NCBI RefSeq assembly: GCF_000020605.1
Contig: NC_012781.1
Coordinates: 243,501-307,500, forward strand
Source of the DNA: Agathobacter rectalis ATCC 33656
GTDB taxonomy: Bacteria; Bacillota; Clostridia; Lachnospirales; Lachnospiraceae
Direction of reading: 5' to 3'
DNA: 64,000 bases
The translations under genes were made by a program, and so were the position numbers. Below the pieces are notes generated by a model. It had not been told where the DNA came from. It worked only from the letters and a program-made list of their open reading frames with translations, and did no database searches. Of this stretch, positions 17,297 to 24,896 are shown in pieces (position 1 is the stretch's first letter; each line of letters starts with the position of its first letter).

Positions 17297-17322
17297 GGGG
17301 CGATTTTATCTCGCCCCTTTAT
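17297..17322 (+). terminator. Terminator closing the toxin/immunity array
   Basis: GGGGCGA (17297-17303) pairs with TCGCCCC (17311-17317) around a 7-base loop, followed by TTTAT. Outer GCAGA/TCTGC words extend the dyad. Confidence 0.7.
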
Positions 17323-17490
17323 CTCTGCTTTGGTAAGGTCGGTTGACGTTCTGCTTGTCAGCTTGCTCTTGATATCGTTGTATCTTTTTGTGTATGGTTT
17401 CAGGTTTCGGAGATTTCTCTCCGTAGGTTTCTTCCCACTTGGCACCTTCTTTCTGATATGCGTCTGTGGCACGCTGCGCGGTATAAAACG
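17306..17490 (-). pseudogene. 3' end fragment of a mobilization-associated protein (YodL/LPD-domain type)
   Basis: Read on the minus strand, the frame ending at TAA (17306-17308) gives FYTAQRATDAYQKEGAKW, then EETYGEKSPKPETIHKKIQR and YQEQADKQNVNRPYQSRDKG. This is the C-terminal tail I associate with large proteins of Firmicutes conjugative elements that lie beside relaxase genes. The upstream part of the gene is absent: homology stops at about 17490, where rhuM sequence begins on the other strand. It is therefore a truncated relic of an integrative element. Confidence 0.55.
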
Positions 17491-17499
17491 CAGACTATT

Positions 17500-17862
17500 C
17501 TTATCAATTATTACAATCTGGACGCCATTATTTCCGTTGGTTACAGGGTAAACTCCATTCAGGCAACCAGGTTCCGTATATGGGCAACCGGTATTTTGAA
17601 GGAATATATGATAAAGGGCTTTGCTATGGATGATGAGCGCCTGAAACAGGGTAAAACAGCTTTTGGAAAAGATTATTTCCGTGAATTGCTGGAAAGAGTT
17701 CGCTCCATCCGTGCCAGCGAACGCAGAATATGGCAACAGATAACGGATATATTTGCCGAGTGCAGCATTGATTATGACAGAGATTCAGATACTGCATATC
17801 ATTTTTATGCCACCATACAGAATAAATTCCACTATGCCATTACACACAAGGTGCTGAAGTAG
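17500..17862 (+). pseudogene. Truncated RhuM-family protein
   Basis: From about 17508 the frame reads YYNLDAIISVGYRVNSIQAT, RFRIWATGILKEYMIKGFAM, then FRELLERVRSIRASERRIWQ, the conserved part of RhuM-family proteins (first described in a Salmonella pathogenicity island and frequent in phages and defence islands). The first 70-100 residues and the start codon are missing. The sequence abuts the mobilization-protein fragment at about 17490-17507, so the break is a recombination junction. The 3' end (THKVLK, TAG at 17860) looks natural but is earlier than in full-length members. Confidence 0.75.
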
Positions 17863-17901
17863 CTTTTTATAATTTAGGCGAACTCAATATAAAACAATGT
17901 A

Positions 17902-18000
17902 GTGGTTGTTGTATTATCCCGTGATGATGAGCAAAGCGGTGACAGCAACAGTATCATAAACCAGAAGAAAATGTTGGAGAAATTTGCAACCGAACAGTTA
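17902..18000 (+). pseudogene. N-terminal fragment of a large serine recombinase (TnpX/resolvase type)
   Basis: The frame from 17902 reads VVVVLSRDDEQSGDSNSIIN and QKKMLEKFATEQ. The SRDDE...GDSNSI(x)NQK motif is the start of the resolvase domain of large serine recombinases in conjugative transposons (usual form YCRLSRDDE). The residues before it, including the expected tyrosine/cysteine, are altered, and the catalytic domain is cut off after about 33 codons. It is a relic of the integrase of a lost element. Confidence 0.7.
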
Positions 18001-18034
18001 TTAAATCTCAATCGAAAGTTACGGAGGAAACATA

Positions 18035-18454
18035 ATGGAATACAGAAAATTTGATAATATAATAATAGCGAGAATTGACAAAGGGGAGGAGATTTTGGAG
18101 CAACTGAAAGCAATTGCCATAACTGAGAATATAAAGCTTGCCAGTATTAATGCTCTTGGAGCTATCAATGATTTCACAGTCGGAGTATACAAGACAGATG
18201 AGAAGAAATATTACTCAAACAGTTTTAAAGGCTATTATGAAATAACATCGCTGACAGGTACAATCAATACAATGGATGGAGAATATTATGCACATCTTCA
18301 TTTGAGTGCCGGTAATGAAAAAGGTGAAGTGTTTGGAGGACATCTGAACAGAGCTGTTGTAAGTGCAACTTGCGAGCTCGTTATTACGGTAATTGATGGA
18401 AAAGTTGACAGAGTTTATGATGAAGAAACAGGACTTAATGTATTCAATTTCTGA
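18035..18454 (+). CDS. PPC/DUF296-domain protein
   Basis: 139 residues covering one complete PPC (plants and prokaryotes conserved, DUF296) domain. IIARIDKGEEILEQLKAIA leads to SINALGAINDFTVGVY, GYYEITSLTGTI and the conserved HLHLS AGNEKGEVFGGHL segment. In plants the domain occurs in AT-hook nuclear proteins; bacterial forms are trimeric, of unknown function, with a conserved His cluster suggesting metal binding. Start ATG has CGGAGG seven bases upstream. It lies between mobile-element relics, suggesting it was carried as cargo. Confidence 0.88.
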   Translation: MEYRKFDNIIIARIDKGEEILEQLKAIAITENIKLASINALGAINDFTVGVYKTDEKKYYSNSFKGYYEITSLTGTINTMDGEYYAHLHLSAGNEKGEVFGGHLNRAVVSATCELVITVIDGKVDRVYDEETGLNVFNF

Positions 18455-19107
18455 ACACTTTTTGGTTTTTCATAATAGTATCTACAACTGTTGTTATTTT
18501 TATTTGTGGTCGATATTATTTTGCACACAATAAAAGCTATAAAAATGAGGCAATTGATTATGCAAAATGGGAGAACTTTGCAAAAGTAATTAAAAGAGCA
18601 ATGATCGCATGTGAAAACAGCGGGCACAGTATTCCAGACGATTTTCCTGAAGTCAGGAAAATCGTTGAAGCTGGAGTCACCACGAACCCCAAAAAAGATT
18701 ATGAACTGTCAAGATATGCATGTTATCTGATCGTTCAGAATGGAGATCCAAGAAAAGAGGTCATTGCATTAGGACAGACTTATTTTGCAATCCAGACATA
18801 CAGACAGGAGGTTGCTGACCATTTTAATGAACTGGACGAAGATAACAGAAGACTTGTTGTCAGGGGAGACATCAAACAGTGGAATCAAATGTTGGCAGAG
18901 ACAGCACATAATGCAGGAGTTATTACGAATGAGGAATTTGCGATTTTTCAAAATGCCGGATATATGGGACTATATGGTGGATTAGATGTTGAAGGTATTT
19001 TGGCAGCAGTTTATCAGAGTGTGTTTGGTGGAGATGTATATCTGTCATTAGAGGAAAAAGTAGCTAATTTATTATTTAATGAAATTGGTAACTCGCAAGT
19101 TGTTTAA
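18439..19107 (+). pseudogene. DinD-like protein (DNA damage-inducible protein D), chimeric and truncated
   Basis: From about 18550 to 18985 the frame matches DinD: DYAKWENFAKVIKRAMIACE, LSRYACYLIVQNGDPRKE, ALGQTYFAIQTYRQEVADHF and FQNAGYMGLYGG. DinD inhibits RecA strand exchange in E. coli and is widespread on mobile DNA. Upstream, the frame is open to 18439 but encodes an unrelated hydrophobic segment (WFFIIVSTTVVIFICGRYY) with no start codon. After GLYGGL the sequence departs from the family (DVEGILAAVYQSVFGGD...). The first ATG is 18601, inside the domain. I read it as a fusion of broken pieces, probably inactive. Confidence 0.7.
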
Positions 19108-19117
19108 TGGAGAATGT

Positions 19118-19762
19118 ATGAAGAAGAGAATAACGCTTATTGTTTTTTCGGTGCTAATAATTGTTGCTTTATATGTGTTGTATTGTTTTAATTATATTCC
19201 ACATAAAAAATATACAAATGCAGATTTCAATATAGAAGCTTACAAGAGCAATATTGATAAAGACAATGATGGCATAGATGACCAAACAGATATATTAAAT
19301 AATGCAAATAATTACATAAAAACTAATCCAAAATATAAAAGCAAATATTACAACACAGGTTATCCAGATGATGAATATGGGGTTTGTACTGATGTAGTAG
19401 CTTTTGCTTTAAAAGATGCAGGATATGATTTGATGGTATTAGTAAATGAGGATATAAAAAACAATAAAGAATTATATGATATAGATGCCGTTGATAAAAA
19501 TATAGATTTTAGAAGAGTTAAAAACTTAAAAGTATATTTCGATAATAATGCAATAAGTCTTACTACAGATATAAATGAAATAGAAGAATGGCAAGGTGGA
19601 GATATTGTTGTATTTAAAAAACATATCGGCATTATATCTGACAAGAGAAATCGAAAAGGTATATGTTTTGTTATTCATCATGCAAACCCATATCAAATAT
19701 ATTATGAAGAGGATATACTGGAACATCGTGATGATATCATAGGACATTATAGAATCAGTTAA
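19118..19762 (+). CDS. DUF1287-family membrane-anchored protein (NlpC/P60-like amidase relative)
   Basis: 214 residues: an N-terminal membrane anchor or uncleaved signal (about residues 4-26), an EF-hand-like loop DKDNDGIDD near 45-55, then a DUF1287 domain. That domain is recognised by CTDVVAFALKDAGYDLMVLV (the CTD cysteine in the position of a papain-like nucleophile), IDFRRVKNLKVYF, GGDIVVFKKHIGIISDK and VIHHAN. The family belongs to the NlpC/P60-like fold, so peptidoglycan or isopeptide hydrolysis outside the cell is plausible but unproven. ATG at 19118 is preferred over 19079 because the hydrophobic anchor then starts the protein and GGAGAA lies just upstream. Confidence 0.8.
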   Translation: MKKRITLIVFSVLIIVALYVLYCFNYIPHKKYTNADFNIEAYKSNIDKDNDGIDDQTDILNNANNYIKTNPKYKSKYYNTGYPDDEYGVCTDVVAFALKDAGYDLMVLVNEDIKNNKELYDIDAVDKNIDFRRVKNLKVYFDNNAISLTTDINEIEEWQGGDIVVFKKHIGIISDKRNRKGICFVIHHANPYQIYYEEDILEHRDDIIGHYRIS

Positions 19763-19818
19763 ACAACTCCCAGTTTTTGAAACTGAGAAATCGGAATTTG
19801 CTAAAGGAGATGGTAAAT

Positions 19819-20031
19819 ATGTGGTGGTCTATTGGTGGTGGAATCATAATCTTTGCGTTAGGTATGTTTATCTTCTTAAAGCCGGGCTTAATATGGAAAT
19901 TAACAGAAGAATGGAAATCTTATCGTGCAGATGAACCATCTGAGTTTTACTTGAAAACAACAAAAATAGGTGGTATTCTATTTGCCCTATTTGGAATTAT
20001 TATGATTATGCTTCCGGTTATTTTGGAGTAA
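19819..20031 (+). CDS. DUF6199-like small membrane protein
   Basis: 70 residues with two membrane helices (about residues 2-19 and 48-68) separated by a soluble loop (WKLTEEWKSYRADEPSEFYL) conserved in DUF6199 proteins of Firmicutes. AAAGGAG (19803-19809) is 9 bases upstream of the chosen ATG; an in-frame ATG at 19810 directly abuts that site and is unlikely. Function unknown. It is the last intact gene of the AT-rich island and is followed by a strong terminator. Confidence 0.7.
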   Translation: MWWSIGGGIIIFALGMFIFLKPGLIWKLTEEWKSYRADEPSEFYLKTTKIGGILFALFGIIMIMLPVILE

Positions 20032-20035
20032 TAAA

Positions 20036-20105
20036 TTCAAGTTTGCAGAACTGACCAAAAATACAAACAGTTCGTAAAAGCATATTTTTACGAACTGTTT
20101 TTTTG
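20036..20105 (+). terminator. Terminator-containing repeat, copy A
   Basis: TTCAAGTTTGCAGAAC is followed by TGACCAAAA and a hairpin AACAGTTCGTAAAA/TTTTTACGAACTGTT, then a run of seven T. The block is nearly identical to 28226-28293; in that copy the base pair next to the hairpin end is C-G instead of A-T, a compensatory change. It ends transcription of the DUF6199 gene. Confidence 0.9.
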
Positions 20106-20221
20106 CGTATTTACGGCTTTCTTTTTCTCAATAATAAAATAGGTAATGGCAATTCTTACCAGTATTTGATATTGTAAAGTTACCACACAAAACAATTCAA
20201 TACAGAAAGACACCACCGCCC

Positions 20222-20338
20222 ATGAAAAGACTACCATTTGAACGCTTTTCTGACAAGCGGTTTTATTATGCTAATGCACCTCCATGTAAGCAGGGGGGTT
20301 CATTAACTACTGATATTTCACCCTGCTTATTCTTGTAG
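20222..20338 (+). other. Small open frame, probable mobile-element relic
   Basis: 38 codons starting MKRLPFERFSDKRFYYANAP. The MKRLPFERP-like start is familiar from short proteins of Firmicutes conjugative elements, but the body does not continue that way. No ribosome binding site is evident. Its 3' half forms an AAGCAGGG/CCCTGCTT dyad that may terminate the minus-strand gene fragment next to it. The rest of 20106-20326 holds nothing recognisable. Confidence 0.3.
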
Positions 20339-20677
20339 TAACCAATCGGCTATATCGTGAATTTCGATTCCTTCATAACTATATTGGGGATGTTTGGTTC
20401 TGGCAATAATCATTTTCGGATAAGCATCTCGAACCTGAAGCAGAGGAGAGTGTTCTCTCTCAAATGTTTCCTGCCCGGAAATGTTGTCGCTGACCTGAAT
20501 ATAAATCTTCTCGCTGCCTCTCTGAGCAACAAAGTCGATTTTCTTTTGATAGAGCTTGCCGACATAAACATCGTATCCACGGCGAAGAAGCTCGATGCAA
20601 ACGATGTTTTCATATAGTCGTCCGCTTTCAAAAACACAATTATTAACTCGACTTTTTGACAGGCAGTGTATCAACAA
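20327..20677 (-). pseudogene. C-terminal fragment of a DUF4143-type AAA ATPase
   Basis: 116 residues reading [58 protein letters not shown] and ending IHDIADWLL. This is the PD-(D/E)XK-like C-terminal part of the common AAA+ ATPase/DUF4143 proteins (D in KIDFVAQ, then YIQVS). The AAA domain (about 280 residues) is missing; upstream sequence to 20716 is AT-rich and unrelated. Together with the intact genes at 933 and 46347 it is a third member of the ATPase/PD-(D/E)XK class in this window. Confidence 0.8.
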
Positions 20678-20716
20678 TAATCTTTCCGATATATCAATAT
20701 AAATATAATTGAGTTA

Positions 20717-21766
20717 TTAAAAAGATGTTATATTAGTCGAATTTCGAATGATCAATTCTGTTTCATATTGACAGAAAACATGAGGGCAATTAGGATGCTG
20801 AATTCTTTCAAGAATTTGTCTTGCAGCAGCAATACCTAGATATTTCTGAGGAGTGCTTATGGTTGTCAATGACGGTGAAATTCTGGAAGCAGCAGGGATG
20901 TTATCAAATCCAACAACACATATATCTTTGGGAATCTGGAAACCAAGGAACTGCAGTGCGTATATCAACTGGATAGCAGTCCAGTCATTTCCGCAGATGA
21001 ATACATCTGGCAGTGATATCATAGCTTGCAAATTATTAACTGTGGTCTGAAAATTCCGAAAATCCTCCGGCGTTTGATGAAGAAGGCAATTCTTCTGATT
21101 AAGTGGAAGCTGATGTTCAGCAAGACACTCGGATAAGGCATTATAACGTTCCTGGAATCCACGGCTTACATTAGGGGAATAGAGGTCTCCAACAAAACCA
21201 AAGCTTTCAGCTCCTTTTTCTATAAGTTGATTAATTATTTTTTTTAGATTCTTTTTACTTTCCATTGTGACTACATCTATTCCATTTAGTTCTTCAAACG
21301 GAACATTTGGCATATCTACAGATACAATTGGAAGATTAAATTGTGAGAGGGCATCGCATACAACTTTATCACAGATCTCAACAAGAATAATTCCTTTGAT
21401 AGAAGAATCAGAAATAGTTTGTGGGAAATTGAGTTGTTTTAGATCACTGTCGGACATGATACTGATTGCCAGATGATAATTCGCATTTGAAAGAATCGAT
21501 TCAATTCCTCGTAAAACGGTGGTCCAAAATTCGGAGTCGGAAGCGTAAGTTCTGGTAAGGAAAAGAATCGTCCCATTGCTGCCTGTTTCGGAGGCAGGTA
21601 TGACAGGGGTGGCGAAAGTGGCATTTTTATAACCAAGCTTAGAAGCTGTCTTTATAACCAGATTTCTTGTATTTTCAGATACCTCAGAACTGTTTTTTAA
21701 GGCTTTTGAAACAGTATTTCTGGAAAGCCCCAGATGATCAGCAATATTTTGAATGGTACATTTCAT
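20717..21766 (-). CDS. LacI-family transcriptional regulator of the fructan/difructose locus
   Basis: 349 residues. The N-terminal LacI helix-turn-helix and hinge read TIQNIADHLGLSRNTVSKALKNSSEVSENTRNLV, and the rest is a periplasmic-binding-like sugar sensor (LYSPNVSRGFQERYNAL, VFICGNDWTAIQLIYALQFLGFQIPKDICVVGFDN). It is transcribed away from the GH32-transporter-GH172 genes across a 308-base region full of TGCAC/TGCAA words, the probable operators. The usual role is repression relieved by the imported sugar or its phosphate; effector unknown. The full-length family size and intact domains argue that it is functional. Confidence 0.9.
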   Translation of the reverse strand: MKCTIQNIADHLGLSRNTVSKALKNSSEVSENTRNLVIKTASKLGYKNATFATPVIPASETGSNGTILFLTRTYASDSEFWTTVLRGIESILSNANYHLAISIMSDSDLKQLNFPQTISDSSIKGIILVEICDKVVCDALSQFNLPIVSVDMPNVPFEELNGIDVVTMESKKNLKKIINQLIEKGAESFGFVGDLYSPNVSRGFQERYNALSECLAEHQLPLNQKNCLLHQTPEDFRNFQTTVNNLQAMISLPDVFICGNDWTAIQLIYALQFLGFQIPKDICVVGFDNIPAASRISPSLTTISTPQKYLGIAAARQILERIQHPNCPHVFCQYETELIIRNSTNITSF

Positions 21767-21818
21767 AGTAAACTCCTTTTATATTGTATTTATATGTTTC
21801 AGATATAGTATAACACAA

Positions 21819-22022
21819 AATGCACGAATTGCAAACAATACAATATAAAAACAAAATGCACAAAATGCACGGAAAAAGAAGAGAATAATATAAATAATGC
21901 ACAAAAAATATGAGGCTAAAATATAGAAAAGAGGGAAAAAGAGAAAATACTGTGCAAAAACTTGAAACAATGCAAAGAATATGATAATGTAAATGCATGA
22001 AACGAAATGTGCAAATGGTGCA
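21819..22022. promoter_or_regulatory. Divergent control region with repeated TGCAC/TGCAA words
   Basis: Between lacI and the GH32 gene the word TGCAC or TGCAA occurs at 21821, 21830, 21857, 21866, 21898, 21954, 21971, 22010 and 22019, far more often than expected in such AT-rich DNA. Two adjacent pairs read AAAATGCACAAAATGCAC. These are likely half-sites for the LacI regulator. A possible promoter for the GH32 operon is TTGAAA (21962-21967), 17-base spacer, TAATGT (21985-21990). For lacI a TATACT box on the minus strand lies at 21806-21811. Confidence 0.55.
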
Positions 22023-22027
22023 AAAAG

Positions 22028-22100
22028 GAGGGCAAAAATGAGGCAATTATTTTATAAACAAAAGGAGGGTAAAAATGGGGCGATTATTTTATAAACCAGA
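22028..22100 (+). repeat. Tandem duplication of ribosome binding site and start region of the GH32 gene
   Basis: The block GGAGGGCAAAAATGAGGC plus AATTATTTTATAAAC (from 22028) is repeated immediately as GGAGGGTAAAAATGGGGC plus GATTATTTTATAAACC. The first ATG (22038) opens an 18-codon frame, MRQLFYKQKEGKNGAIIL, that runs through the true start (22075) and stops at 22094. Ribosomes using the first site would overlap the second. Confidence 0.85.
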
Positions 22101-23529
22101 AAATGCCTGGGTTGGTGATTTGATTCCATATTATGAAAACGGAACCTATTATGGATTTTATCTTCATGATCCAAGAATACGTGATAAAGAATATGCCGAA
22201 GATACTACATGGCATCTGATTGAGACCAAAGATTTTGTTAATCTGGATTATAAAGGTGAATCAATTGCAAGAGGTGGTATTCATGATGCCAACAAGAACG
22301 CATATACAGGATCGGTTATCAAATGTGAAAAAGATGGATTGTATCATGTTTTTTATACCGCTTATAATGAGGATTTTAAACTTCGCGGTAAAACAATTCA
22401 ATCTGTAATGCAGGCCACAGGGAAAAATCTGGAAAATTTGGAGACAGTAAAAGATTTTTTGTTTGTCTCAGATGGAAAACAGTATGAAGAGTTTGACTGG
22501 AGAGACCCTTTTGTTTTTTGGAATGACGAAGACCAATGCTATTATATGCTGTTGGCGTCAAGAGTGACGAACAGAGGAGATCTCAGGGGTGGATGCATTG
22601 CATTGTGTAAGTCCGAAGATTTAATAAACTGGACTTATGAGAAACCTTTTTATGATCCTAAAATGTATATTACGATGGAATGTCCTGAACTGTTTAAAAT
22701 GGGCGAATATTGGTATCTGGTATTTTCAACATTTTCAGATCAGTTTACAACACATTATCGTATTTCGAAAAACTGGAATGGCCCATGGGAAATACCTGAT
22801 GATGATGTTTTTGATACAAGAGCTGATTATGCAATCAAGACTGCTTCTGATGGCAAAAGACGATTTGCTTTCGGATGGATAGCGAGCAAATATGGAAATA
22901 CTGATTTTGGTCCATGGGAATGGGGCGGAACAATGAATTTTCATGAAATAATTCAGAATTCGAAAAACGGAGAACTTAGAATTAAAGCTATTCCGGAAGT
23001 GCTGGATTATTTTTCGAAAGAGATTGAATTGAAAAAAGAAACTTTATATAACTGCAAGATGGTACAGGCGCAGGATGGAGTCAGCGTTGAAAGTGATACG
23101 CTGGGGGCTCTTTTATATCCTTTAGAAGGTGATACTTTTGCGTTGGATATGGTAATAAAGCCTGAGAGATACCATGAATTTGGAATTGCGTTACATGTGG
23201 ATAAAGAACTCGAAACGGGTTATTTCTTACGTATGAACCCTAAAAATCAATTAGTTGCATGGGATATGTGGCCAAGAGGAGAACAGGGAAGATATCAGTG
23301 GCAGATAAAGGGAGATGTTCCTTATCAGATAGAAACTGCAAGAAAACTGCCAAAAGCGGAAGAATATCGAGTTCACATCATAAAAGAAAAAGATATCTGC
23401 GTAGTGTATATTAATGATGAAATTGTTCTTTCGACCAGGATGTATAATCATAAAGATGGTTATGCAGGTATTTATGTAGTACAAGGCGATGTAAAATTAA
23501 TTCAATATAAAGAAAAAAGGAGCGAGTAA
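22075..23529 (+). CDS. Glycoside hydrolase family 32-like enzyme
   Basis: 484 residues, no signal peptide, so intracellular. Five-bladed beta-propeller marks: AWVGDLIPYYENGTYYGFYLHD at the N-terminus (position of the GH32 nucleophile Asp), FDWRDPFVFW near residues 140-149 (RDP motif, transition-state stabiliser), and MECPELFKMG near 200 (EC motif, acid/base Glu). A C-terminal beta-sandwich (about 340-484) follows. GH32 enzymes cleave or transfer fructosyl units (sucrose, inulin, levan, difructose anhydrides). The N-terminal WVGD variant, instead of WMNDPNG, places it in a divergent subgroup, so substrate is uncertain. It heads the operon GH32, binding protein, two permeases, GH172. Confidence 0.85.
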   Translation: MGRLFYKPENAWVGDLIPYYENGTYYGFYLHDPRIRDKEYAEDTTWHLIETKDFVNLDYKGESIARGGIHDANKNAYTGSVIKCEKDGLYHVFYTAYNEDFKLRGKTIQSVMQATGKNLENLETVKDFLFVSDGKQYEEFDWRDPFVFWNDEDQCYYMLLASRVTNRGDLRGGCIALCKSEDLINWTYEKPFYDPKMYITMECPELFKMGEYWYLVFSTFSDQFTTHYRISKNWNGPWEIPDDDVFDTRADYAIKTASDGKRRFAFGWIASKYGNTDFGPWEWGGTMNFHEIIQNSKNGELRIKAIPEVLDYFSKEIELKKETLYNCKMVQAQDGVSVESDTLGALLYPLEGDTFALDMVIKPERYHEFGIALHVDKELETGYFLRMNPKNQLVAWDMWPRGEQGRYQWQIKGDVPYQIETARKLPKAEEYRVHIIKEKDICVVYINDEIVLSTRMYNHKDGYAGIYVVQGDVKLIQYKEKRSE

Positions 23530-23530
23530 T

Positions 23531-24832
23531 ATGAGGAAAAAGATAATTAGTGCTATGTTGGCATTGTGTATGGCTGGTAGCTTATTAACAGGATGTGGGA
23601 CGTCTGCTGATGCAGAAAAGAAAAGTAAAGACAGCGGGGACGTTACTACCGTAAAATGGTTTACGTCAAGACCGGTTGACGGAGCGATTGATCAGGTAAT
23701 GCATGAAATCGCAGATGAATACAGTGAGAAGATGGGTGGAAAATGGAAGATTGAATTTGAAACTACAGCTGATAGACCATCATATTTGCAGAAACTGAAA
23801 ACATTGATTGCAGGTGGAAATATGCCGGATATCATTGATATTGACGCAGATCCGTATTGCCAGGAACTGGTTGATGCAGGAATGCTTGTAGATGTAAAAA
23901 AATTCCTGAAGGATAATGGTAAATATGATAGTTTTTATCCGACTGCTCTGAAATATCAGGAATTTACAGACGGATCCATGTATACACTTCCATTGGAATA
24001 TCATGTTGAAATGACCTGGTATAATAAGGAAATTTTTGACAAATATGGTTTATCAGTACCGAAAACTATGGATGAGTGGCTGGATGTATGTAAAACGTTG
24101 AAGGAAAATGGAGTAACACCAATTTCAGTAGATGGTGTTGACAGATGGCCGGTACAGAGATATCTGGCAATGATGCCGTTTAGAGAATCTGGTAACGATT
24201 ATATTATCAATCTTCGTGATGGAAAAGAAAAAATGGCCGGAGATGAAGGTAAAGAGGCAGCAACATTCATGAAGAATATTGGACAGTATTTTAATGATGG
24301 ATTTGCAGCAACGGATTATGCAACTGCACAGTCGATGTTCCTGGATGGAAAATCCGCAATGTACTACATTGGTGATTGGGAGATTGCAGCTATGCAGGAC
24401 GCTTATAAAGCTGGAAAAATAGATTATTTCTATCTTCCAACTATCGAAAACGGAAAAACAGATGCAAGTGAATTTTGCGTAAACTCTGGAATCGGAATGG
24501 CATTCAATGCAAAAACATTTGATGCAAAAACCAAAGACTTTATACTTTACGTACTGGATAACTATGGTGAAAAATATGCAGCAAAACAGCAGATGTCACC
24601 AATCAAAACAGAACTTCCGTCAGATGTAGAATTCTCAGATCTGTATCTTAGAATTCGTGATGATATGGATAAAACAGGTGCGCAGTTCCTGAAACCATGG
24701 GATACATATCTGGATGCAGATACTAATACAACTATGCAGGATAATTTATTGCTTCTTGCATCCGGGGATATGTCAGTTGATGATTTCTGCAAACTGATAG
24801 ATGATTCTATTGCAACCAACGCGAAAAACTAA
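23531..24832 (+). CDS. Sugar ABC transporter substrate-binding lipoprotein
   Basis: 433 residues. Lipoprotein signal peptide with lipobox LLTGCG (Cys near residue 22), followed by a type-1 extracellular solute-binding fold: GGNMPDIIDIDADPYCQELVDAG, YTLPLEYHVEMTWYNKEIFDKYGL, WLDVCKTLKENGVTPI, and FLDGKSAMYYIGDWE. Related to carbohydrate uptake family 1 (MalE-like). It starts one base after the GH32 stop with AAAGGAGCG upstream. Anchored outside the membrane, it delivers an oligosaccharide, probably a fructo-oligosaccharide or difructose anhydride, to the two permeases that follow. Confidence 0.92.
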   Translation: MRKKIISAMLALCMAGSLLTGCGTSADAEKKSKDSGDVTTVKWFTSRPVDGAIDQVMHEIADEYSEKMGGKWKIEFETTADRPSYLQKLKTLIAGGNMPDIIDIDADPYCQELVDAGMLVDVKKFLKDNGKYDSFYPTALKYQEFTDGSMYTLPLEYHVEMTWYNKEIFDKYGLSVPKTMDEWLDVCKTLKENGVTPISVDGVDRWPVQRYLAMMPFRESGNDYIINLRDGKEKMAGDEGKEAATFMKNIGQYFNDGFAATDYATAQSMFLDGKSAMYYIGDWEIAAMQDAYKAGKIDYFYLPTIENGKTDASEFCVNSGIGMAFNAKTFDAKTKDFILYVLDNYGEKYAAKQQMSPIKTELPSDVEFSDLYLRIRDDMDKTGAQFLKPWDTYLDADTNTTMQDNLLLLASGDMSVDDFCKLIDDSIATNAKN

Positions 24833-24840
24833 GGATGTTT

Positions 24841-24870
24841 GATGTCTGGGAGAAGACTCTCCCAGACATC
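24841..24870 (+). other. Intercistronic hairpin between binding-protein and permease genes
   Basis: GATGTCTGGGAG (24841-24852) and CTCCCAGACATC (24859-24870) form a perfect 12-bp stem with a 6-base loop and no T-run. Such hairpins commonly protect the binding-protein mRNA from 3' exonucleases or partly attenuate read-through, giving more binding protein than permease. Confidence 0.8.
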
Positions 24871-24896
24871 CTGTATTTAAAACCATGGAGGGCAAT

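Noticed and set aside
10528..18000. Intact prophage or integrative conjugative element
   Set aside because: Only fragments of recombinase, rhuM and mobilization genes remain; no structural, replication or conjugation genes.
21819..22022. CRISPR-like array from regularly repeated TGCAC words
   Set aside because: Words are only 5-8 bases, spacing is irregular, and there are no cas genes; an operator array is more likely.
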